From an uncultured Porphyromonadaceae bacterium (GTDB lineage Bacteria; Bacteroidota; Bacteroidia; Bacteroidales; Muribaculaceae), in contig CAJJOO010000134.1 of the NCBI GenBank assembly GCA_905193395.1, forward strand, positions 1 to 5,064: a stretch of DNA of 5,064 nucleotides, read 5' to 3'. Shown piece by piece: positions 1 through 5,064 of the stretch. How positions within the stretch are numbered: position 1 is the stretch's first letter; each line of letters begins with the position of its first letter. The translations under genes were made by a program, and so were the position numbers. The notes beneath the pieces were generated by a model. The model was not told the origin of the DNA. It did not search any database and saw nothing but the letters and a program-made list of their open reading frames with translations.

Positions 1-5
1 GGCGT

Positions 6-644
6 TCACTTTGCGCCGTCGCTTTTGTCGCCGACGGGAAGATAGCGGAGATAAAACAGAAGCAGCATCAGGATGCCGACCGTAATGGCCGAATCGGCCA
101 GATTGAACACGGGGTCGAAGAACGAGAAAACATGTCCTCCGACCAGCGGCATCCACTGCGGCCATATGAACGAGAACAGCGGGAAATAAAGCATATCGAC
201 CACATATCCGTGCAGGAGCGAGGAATATCCAGTACCCCAGGCCACGAAATGCGCTGTCTGCGGGGGCAGCGGGTTGTTGAAAATCGTTCCGTAGAACACG
301 CAGTCGAAAATATTCCCCATGGCTCCGGCGGCAATCAGCACCAGGGTCACCAGATAGCCGCGGCTGGTATTGGGCCGCTTCACAAGGCGCACGATGTACC
401 ACGCAAGGACGCCCACGACAATGATTCTGAACAGCGTCAGAATCAGTTTGCTGCCGAATTCCATGCCGAAGGCCATTCCGTTGTTCTGCACGAAACGCAG
501 TTCAAAGAACGGCAGGATCTGCAATGATTCGCCCAGATAGAAATGTGTCTTGACCCAGATTTTCAACACCTGGTCAAGAATCAGCACGGCCATCGCCACA
601 GAGATTGCGGCGATGGCGTTTGAACGTGTCGGGTGCTGCTTCAT
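6..644 (-). CDS. lspA: Lipoprotein signal peptidase (signal peptidase II)
   Basis: This inner-membrane aspartic protease (EC 3.4.23.36) cuts the signal peptide from prolipoproteins just before the lipid-modified cysteine, after Lgt has acted. At 212 residues it exceeds E. coli LspA (164). Family blocks in order: LDQVLK (23-28) in the first membrane helix, the QNNGMAFG block (53-60), AGAMGNIFD (106-114), GYVVDM with catalytic D150, and FNLADSAITVG (180-190) with catalytic D184. Hydrophobic segments lie at about 11-30, 66-87, 97-115 and 184-204, giving the expected four helices. Two extra stretches flank the active site, at about 120-145 and 156-176. The residue after NIFD is Cys115, where most LspA proteins have Arg. 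The ATG shares a base with the preceding stop, suggesting translational coupling; the A-rich stretch upstream is typical of Bacteroidota starts. The TGA stop is 5 bp from the window edge, so further operon genes cannot be seen. Confidence is very high. Confidence 0.97.
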   Translation of the reverse strand: MKQHPTRSNAIAAISVAMAVLILDQVLKIWVKTHFYLGESLQILPFFELRFVQNNGMAFGMEFGSKLILTLFRIIVVGVLAWYIVRLVKRPNTSRGYLVTLVLIAAGAMGNIFDCVFYGTIFNNPLPPQTAHFVAWGTGYSSLLHGYVVDMLYFPLFSFIWPQWMPLVGGHVFSFFDPVFNLADSAITVGILMLLLFYLRYLPVGDKSDGAK

Positions 645-646
645 TA
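642..646 (-). other. TAATG stop/start overlap coupling the DksA-like gene to lspA
   Basis: On the minus strand the regulator's TAA and the lspA ATG share one A. Just upstream, the last codons of the regulator (CAG AAA AAA) give an A-rich stretch, which in Bacteroidota favours initiation in place of a Shine-Dalgarno. Terminating ribosomes could reinitiate on lspA directly. This supports co-transcription and roughly balanced translation of the two genes; the coupling itself is inferred. Confidence 0.75.
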
Positions 647-1024
647 TTTTTTCTGGAGTTCCTTGCCTTCGATGCTGAGGGTTGCGTGTGGCACGGCGCG
701 CAGACGCTCCTTGGGTATCAGTTTGCCCGTAGCGCGGCAGATGCCGTAGGTCTTGTTGTCGATGCGCACCAGAGCGGCCCTAAGGTGGTTGATGAACACA
801 CGCTGGCGCTCGGCCAGACGCGCTGCCTCCTCTTTGCCGAGGGTGTAGGCGCCTTCTTCAAGGACCTTGAATGTCGGTGCCGTGTCGGCCGTGTCGTTGC
901 CTCCGGTGTTGTTGATGGTCTGCCGGAGGTTCTCGTATTCGGCAATGGCTTTTTCGAGTTTCGCATTGATCAGAGCGCGGAACTCTTCGAGTTCTTCGTC
1001 CGAATATCTCAGTTTTTCTGCCAT
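644..1024 (-). CDS. TraR/DksA-family regulator with degenerate zinc finger
   Basis: The 126-residue protein has a DksA-like layout. Helix 1 (about 8-37) and helix 2 (about 52-90) would form a coiled-coil hairpin. Between them is a tip holding D44-T-A-D47-T-A49, an exact match to the DxxDxA motif that E. coli DksA inserts near the RNA polymerase active site. The C-terminal globular part reads YGICRATGKLIPKERLRAVP. It corresponds to the DksA zinc finger, but only C96 of the four cysteines remains; the others align with T99, Ser and Gly. Family knowledge suggests binding in the polymerase secondary channel and control of rRNA and stress promoters, perhaps with ppGpp. That role is inferred here, and so is the view that it can act without zinc. 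It is shorter than E. coli DksA (151 residues). It starts 6 bp after ileS without a Shine-Dalgarno, and its TAA overlaps the lspA ATG by one base. Family assignment is strong; calling it dksA itself would overreach. Confidence 0.92.
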   Translation of the reverse strand: MAEKLRYSDEELEEFRALINAKLEKAIAEYENLRQTINNTGGNDTADTAPTFKVLEEGAYTLGKEEAARLAERQRVFINHLRAALVRIDNKTYGICRATGKLIPKERLRAVPHATLSIEGKELQKK

Positions 1025-1030
1025 GTTTCG

Positions 1031-4000
1031 TTAATTTAAGGAGATTTGGACTTTGACAGCCTTACCGTCGATGTCGAGGGTTTCGGCGTCGGGATTTTCC
1101 GGATCAACTGTGCCGACGGAGAGCGATGCGGCCAGCACCTGCCCTCCGATATAGTTGCCGAACTGATCCAGGACGTCCTGAATGTCGTCTGCGGAGTCGA
1201 ATACCAGGTTGATGCGGTCGGTGATGTCGTAACCGCGGTCCTTGCGGATGTTCTGGACGCGGTTCACGATTTCACGTGCAAAGCCTTCGCGGCGCAGGTC
1301 GTCGGTGACGGTGATGTCGAGGGCCACGGTGAGATTTCCGTCGTTGGCCACGAGCCATCCGGGGATGTCTTCGGAGATGATTTCCACATCGCAGGCGTCG
1401 AGGCGTGCTTCGCCGCCTTCCAGGTTCAGCATGGCGAAGCCCTGCTGTTCCAGAACGGCGATTTCGTGCTGCGACATGGCGGCGATTGCGGCTGCGGCGG
1501 CCTTCATCTGCTTGCCGAATTTCGGGCCGAGTTTCTTGAAGTCGGGCTTCACTTTCTTGACCAGAATACCCTCTTCGTTGCCCACAATCTTGAGTTCCTT
1601 GACGTTGATTTCGGTCAGGAGGATATCGGAGATGGAGCGGACCATGTCGCCGGCGGTTTTGTCGGCAACGGGCACCATGATGGCCGAAAGCGGCTGGCGC
1701 ACCTTGATGTTGACCTTGCGGCGCAGCGACAGCACCATCGAGGTGAGTTTCTGGGCCACGGCCATGCGGTTTTCAAGGCCGTTGTCAATCAGCGAGGCGT
1801 CGGCCTTGGGGAAGTCGGCAAGATGCACGCTCATGCCCTGGGCCGAGGGTTTGCCGTCGGTGTAGGTGAGGTCGCGGAACAGTTTGTCGGCGTAGAAAGG
1901 CGCTGCTGGGGCAATCAGTTTGCTCAGCGTCAGCAGGCAGGTGTAGAGGGTCTGGTAGGCGGCAAGTTTGTCGCGGGTCAGGCCGCCGCCCCAGAAGCGT
2001 TTGCGGTTCAGACGCACGTACCAGTTCGACAGGTTGTAGAGAACAAAATCGTTGATGGCGCGGGCGGCCTTGGTGGGTTCGTAGTCGGCCAGGGACTCAT
2101 CGACGTTTATAATCAGCGAGTTCAGCAGCGAAATAATCCAGCGGTCGATTTCGGGACGCTCGGCCACGGGCACCTGTTCCTCCGTGCCTGTGAAGCCGTC
2201 GACGTTGGCATAGAGTGCGAAGAAGGAATATGTGTTGTAGAGTGTCGAGAACAGTTTGCGGCCCACTTCGGTCACGCCTGCGGGGTCATATTTCAGGTCG
2301 TCCCAGGGCGATGAGTTGGCGATCATGTACCAGCGCAGCGGGTCGGATCCATACTGTGCGATGGCCTCGAAGGGATTCACGGCATTGCCCAGACGTTTTG
2401 ACATCTTGTTGCCGTCCTTGTCGAGGACGAGGCCGTTTGAAACCACAGCTTTGTAACTTACGCGGTCGAACACCATTCCGGCGATTGCGTGGAGAGTGAA
2501 GAACCATCCGCGGGTCTGGTCAACGCCTTCAGCGATGAAGTCGGCGGGGAATACCTCGCCCTTTTCGAAACGGTCCTTGTTCTCGAATGGATAGTGAATC
2601 TGAGCATAGGGCATCGAACCGCTGTCGAACCATACGTCGATAAGGTCGGTCTCGCGCTTCATGGGCTTGCCGGATTCGGACACCAGGATGATATCGTCCA
2701 CGTAGGGGCGGTGCAGGTCAATCTTCTCGTAGTTTTCCTTGCTGTAATCGCCGGGAACGAAGCCTTTATCTTTTAGCGGGTTCGATTTCATCACGCCGGC
2801 GGCCACGGATTTCTCGATTTCATCGTATAGGGTCTGAACCGAGTCGATGATTTTCTCCTCGGAAGCGTCCTCGGTGCGCCAGATGGGCAGCGGGGTGCCC
2901 CAGTAGCGGCTGCGCGAGAGGTTCCAGTCCTGAAGATTCTCGAGCCACTTGCCGAAACGGCCGGAACCGGTGGCGGCGGGCTTCCACTTGATGGTCTCGT
3001 TCAGGGCCATCAGGCGTTCGCGGGCCGCGGTGGTCTTGATGAACCAGGAATCGAGCGGGTAGTAGAGGACGGGCTTGTCCGTACGCCAGCAGTGGGGATA
3101 GTTGTGGACGTGTTTCTCGGTGTTGAACAGTTTGTCGTTCTCCTTGAGCCAGATGCAGATTTCAACGTCGAGTGTCATGTCGGCGTCGGTCTTTTCGGGG
3201 TCGTAGGCGTTCTTGACAAACTTGCCCTGCCAGGGTTTGTAGGCCTCGACATCTACGTGCTTTGCCACGAAGTCGGGGTCGAGGTCCTCGATCATATAGA
3301 AGCGGCCTTTCAGGTCGACCATGGGGCAGATCTTGCCGTTGCGGTTGATCAGTTCCATGGGCGAGATATTGTTCAGCGTCGAAACGCGCTTGTCGTCGGC
3401 GCCGAAGGTGCCGGCGATGTGTACGATGCCTGTACCGTCCTCGGTGGTGACATAGTCGCCGGGAATTACGCGGAACGCGTCGCCCGAGGGTGTCATCCAT
3501 GGAATCAGTTGCTTGTAGTGCAGGCCGACGAGAGCCGTACCGGGCAGAGTGTCAACGACCTTGAAGGGAATCAGTTTGTCGCCGGGCTTGTAGTCTTCCA
3601 GGGCTAGGTTGGCAGCCTTGGGATTGAACACCGAGTTGAGCAGAGCCTGAGCCACGACTACGGTTTCGGGACGGCCGTTGTATTTGTTATATGTGCGTAC
3701 GATGCAATATGTAATCGAGGGGCCGACGCACAGAGCGGTATTCGAGGGGAGGGTCCAGGGTGTTGTGGTCCATGCAATGAAGTATGGTGTGCCCCACCCT
3801 GTCATCGAAGGCAGCGGGTCGGTGGCCTCGAACTGGGCGATACAGGTGGTATCCTTCACGTCGCGGTAGCAGCCGGGCTGGTTCAGTTCGTGCGACGAAA
3901 GTCCGGTGCCGGCGGCCGGCGAATATGGCTGGATGGTATAGCCTTTATAGAGGTAGCCCTTGGCATGGAGTTGCGACAGCAGCCACCATACCGATTCGAT

Positions 4001-4468
4001 GTAACGGTTGTCGTAGGTGATGTAAGGGTTCTTCATATCCACCCAGTAGCCCATCGAATTGGTGAGGGTTTCCCACTCCTTGGTGAATTTCATCACTTCG
4101 CGGCGGCATGAATCGTTGTACTCGTCAACGGAAATCTTGTGGCCGATATCCTCTTTGGTAATGCCGAGTGATTTCTCCACACCGAGTTCCACGGGGAGGC
4201 CGTGTGTGTCCCAGCCGGCCTTACGTTCCACGCGGAAGCCCTTCATGGTCTTGTAACGGCAGAAAATATCCTTGATGGTACGGGCCATCACATGGTGGAT
4301 ACCGGGCATGCCGTTGGCCGAGGGGGGACCCTCGAAGAATACAAAAGGCACCGCTCCGGCGCGTTCTTCTATACTGCGCTCGAACAGGTGTTCATCGTTC
4401 CAGAGTTTCAGTACATCCTGATTGATCTGCGGCAGACTAAGAGATGAGTATTCGGGAAATTTCTTCAT
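1031..4468 (-). CDS. ileS: Isoleucyl-tRNA synthetase, type 2 (eukaryote-like), with altered GXHH signature
   Basis: This cytoplasmic class I enzyme (EC 6.1.1.5) charges tRNA-Ile with isoleucine using ATP and hydrolyses mischarged Val-tRNA. It is 1145 residues long, against about 938 in E. coli, as expected for the long type 2 group. Domains in order: Rossmann core from about residue 40, with the signature as G56-I-H-H59 instead of HxGH, then GWDTHGLPVE at 85-94. The CP1 editing domain spans about 190-480, with the Thr-rich WTTTPWTLPSN at 233-243 and the H350/D359 pair that matches E. coli H333/D342. The core then resumes with WFDSGS (613-618), GVDQTRGWF (648-656) and KMSKR (688-692). The anticodon-binding domain covers about 770-930, and a long C-terminal region lacks the Cys-rich zinc finger of type 1 enzymes. 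The MKKFPEYSSL start fits the family N-terminus; no Shine-Dalgarno is visible. Position 353 is Gly where Pro is usual. Its product precedes the DksA-like gene by 6 bp. Identification is essentially certain. Confidence 0.99.
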   Translation of the reverse strand: MKKFPEYSSLSLPQINQDVLKLWNDEHLFERSIEERAGAVPFVFFEGPPSANGMPGIHHVMARTIKDIFCRYKTMKGFRVERKAGWDTHGLPVELGVEKSLGITKEDIGHKISVDEYNDSCRREVMKFTKEWETLTNSMGYWVDMKNPYITYDNRYIESVWWLLSQLHAKGYLYKGYTIQPYSPAAGTGLSSHELNQPGCYRDVKDTTCIAQFEATDPLPSMTGWGTPYFIAWTTTPWTLPSNTALCVGPSITYCIVRTYNKYNGRPETVVVAQALLNSVFNPKAANLALEDYKPGDKLIPFKVVDTLPGTALVGLHYKQLIPWMTPSGDAFRVIPGDYVTTEDGTGIVHIAGTFGADDKRVSTLNNISPMELINRNGKICPMVDLKGRFYMIEDLDPDFVAKHVDVEAYKPWQGKFVKNAYDPEKTDADMTLDVEICIWLKENDKLFNTEKHVHNYPHCWRTDKPVLYYPLDSWFIKTTAARERLMALNETIKWKPAATGSGRFGKWLENLQDWNLSRSRYWGTPLPIWRTEDASEEKIIDSVQTLYDEIEKSVAAGVMKSNPLKDKGFVPGDYSKENYEKIDLHRPYVDDIILVSESGKPMKRETDLIDVWFDSGSMPYAQIHYPFENKDRFEKGEVFPADFIAEGVDQTRGWFFTLHAIAGMVFDRVSYKAVVSNGLVLDKDGNKMSKRLGNAVNPFEAIAQYGSDPLRWYMIANSSPWDDLKYDPAGVTEVGRKLFSTLYNTYSFFALYANVDGFTGTEEQVPVAERPEIDRWIISLLNSLIINVDESLADYEPTKAARAINDFVLYNLSNWYVRLNRKRFWGGGLTRDKLAAYQTLYTCLLTLSKLIAPAAPFYADKLFRDLTYTDGKPSAQGMSVHLADFPKADASLIDNGLENRMAVAQKLTSMVLSLRRKVNIKVRQPLSAIMVPVADKTAGDMVRSISDILLTEINVKELKIVGNEEGILVKKVKPDFKKLGPKFGKQMKAAAAAIAAMSQHEIAVLEQQGFAMLNLEGGEARLDACDVEIISEDIPGWLVANDGNLTVALDITVTDDLRREGFAREIVNRVQNIRKDRGYDITDRINLVFDSADDIQDVLDQFGNYIGGQVLAASLSVGTVDPENPDAETLDIDGKAVKVQISLN

Positions 4469-4513
4469 GAATTGCGAAGTGTGATGTATTTGGAGTCTTG
4501 GTTTTTAAAGTGA

Positions 4514-4555
4514 TTAAGGGGATGCGTCGGCAAAAAGTCCGACACACCCCCTTAA
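4514..4555 (-). terminator. Hairpin, probable rpsP transcription terminator
   Basis: The arms 4514-4530 and 4539-4555 form a 17-bp stem around an 8-base loop. Read as minus-strand RNA, all 17 positions pair, two of them as G-U wobbles, with a run of G-C pairs near the base. It lies 42 bp past the rpsP stop and 45 bp before the ileS start, where an intrinsic terminator between two transcription units is expected. The downstream minus-strand tail (TCACTTTAAAAACC) lacks a clean U tract, so strength and mechanism are uncertain. On the plus strand the exit reads AAATCTTTTC, but no plus-strand gene needs a terminator here. A leader or attenuation structure for ileS is a less likely alternative. Confidence 0.65.
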
Positions 4556-4597
4556 AAATCTTTTCAGTTGCCGAGAAAAAGAAGCAGCGGGGCTTGA

Positions 4598-5064
4598 TTA
4601 TTCGGCGGCGGGAGCCTCAGTTGCTTCTGCGGCGGTTTCGCTGGCAGCGGCTTCTGCGGCGGCGGCAGCCTCGGCTTCAGCCTTGGCGGCAGCGATTTCT
4701 GCTTTCTTTTTCGAAACGGCTTCGGCCTTTGCCTTGTTCTTGGCGGCTTCGGCTTCAAAGCGTTCCTTGGCTGCGAGTTGCTTGCGGTCGGCCATATCGG
4801 CTTTCAGCGAATCAACCTTGGCCTGTTTCTTTGCTTTCCAGTCGTTGAAACGACGTTCTGCCTCGGCCTGGTCGAAAGCACCTTTCTTGACGCCACCCTG
4901 GAGGTGTTTCATCAGCAGTACGCCTTCGTTTGACAGGATTGTGCGCACGGTGTCCGTGGGCTGAGCGCCTACGTTAACCCAATACAAGGCCCGCTCGAAA
5001 TTAAGAGTGATTGTAGCAGGATTAGTGTTCGGATTATAGGAACCTATCCTTTCAATAAATCTAC
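4598..5064 (-). CDS. rpsP: 30S ribosomal protein S16 (bS16), 5' end cut by window, with long C-terminal extension
   Basis: This is a structural protein of the small ribosomal subunit that takes part in 30S assembly. The frame stays open from the right window edge to a TAA stop, giving 154 complete residues. The first visible residues read [20 protein letters not shown], followed by [19 protein letters not shown] and a segment ending HLQGG. This is the S16 core: the G-x-YNP turn, the ERA helix and the GAQPTDT motif. About 30 N-terminal residues, including the start codon, lie outside the window. An ATG-like start placed at 4987 would be wrong, because that codon is TTG, an internal Leu in the conserved ERAL-YW helix. 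After the core, about 90 residues (roughly 4601-4873) form a charged, then alanine-rich tail predicted to be helical or coiled and ending in APAAE. E. coli S16 has only about 82 residues; long tails of this kind occur in Bacteroidota. A hairpin terminator follows the stop. Identification is firm; the tail's role is unknown. Confidence 0.96.
   Translation of the reverse strand, partial: RFIERIGSYNPNTNPATITLNFERALYWVNVGAQPTDTVRTILSNEGVLLMKHLQGGVKKGAFDQAEAERRFNDWKAKKQAKVDSLKADMADRKQLAAKERFEAEAAKNKAKAEAVSKKKAEIAAAKAEAEAAAAAEAAASETAAEATEAPAAE

Noticed and set aside
605..1039. Plus-strand open frame of 144 codons opposite the DksA-like gene
   Set aside because: The minus-strand reading has a clear family match, including DxxDxA and the finger-like C-terminus, and fits the operon spacing. 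The plus frame shows no recognisable domain.
1046..2314. Plus-strand open frame of 422 codons antisense to ileS
   Set aside because: It lies wholly inside the strongly supported ileS. Its translation is compositionally odd (rich in Val, Gly, His), has no recognisable motif and mirrors ileS codon bias, as expected of a shadow frame in GC-rich coding DNA.
4469..4538. Possible Bacteroidota-type promoter (TTTG, then TAnnTTTG) for ileS
   Set aside because: A TTTTTG occurs in the hairpin loop and TTAATCACTTTA lies about 20 bases downstream, but the latter does not match TAnnTTTG. Without a start-site map I could not place a promoter, although one probably lies in this gap.
4469..4597. T-box or other leader riboswitch controlling ileS
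   Set aside because: The gap is too short for a T-box. I saw no T-box core sequence or specifier hairpin, and these leaders are not typical of Bacteroidota.
4498..4964. Plus-strand frames opposite rpsP and across the hairpin, giving Arg/Leu- or Ala/Ser-rich proteins
   Set aside because: They are reverse readings of the Ala/Lys/Glu-rich S16 tail. Their low-complexity composition follows from the repeated GCN, GAN and AAG codons of rpsP.

Overview
The window looks like chromosomal housekeeping DNA from a member of Bacteroidota, most likely order Bacteroidales. This is inferred from several family traits read from the translations. They are a long eukaryote-like (type 2) isoleucyl-tRNA synthetase, a TraR/DksA protein with a degenerate zinc finger, a lipoprotein signal peptidase with two extra periplasmic segments, a ribosomal protein S16 with a long Ala/Lys/Glu tail, and gene starts without clear Shine-Dalgarno sequences. 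The moderately high GC would fit a gut family such as Muribaculaceae, but that placement is a guess.

All four genes lie on the minus strand, so transcription runs from high to low coordinates. At the right edge is rpsP (bS16), cut off at its 5' end by the window. A 129-bp intergenic gap follows (4469-4597), holding a 17-bp-stem hairpin that probably ends the rpsP transcript. Next come ileS (1031-4468), a TraR/DksA-family regulator gene (644-1024) and lspA (6-644). ileS and the regulator are 6 bp apart. The regulator and lspA share one base in a TAATG stop/start junction, so these three genes are very probably one operon. No gene-free stretch exceeds 129 bp, and I saw no tRNA, mobile element, CRISPR array or phage gene.

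The genes join translation (S16, IleRS), a probable RNA-polymerase secondary-channel regulator of the stringent-response type (DksA-like), and lipoprotein maturation (LspA). I found no undescribed multi-gene system. The most notable signal is in IleRS: the class I HIGH signature reads Gly-Ile-His-His (GXHH), an altered form linked in type 2 IleRS to very strong mupirocin resistance. Secondary points are the DksA-like protein that keeps the DxxDxA tip but has lost its zinc ligands, an LspA with Cys where Arg is usual next to the conserved NxxD, and the extended S16 tail.
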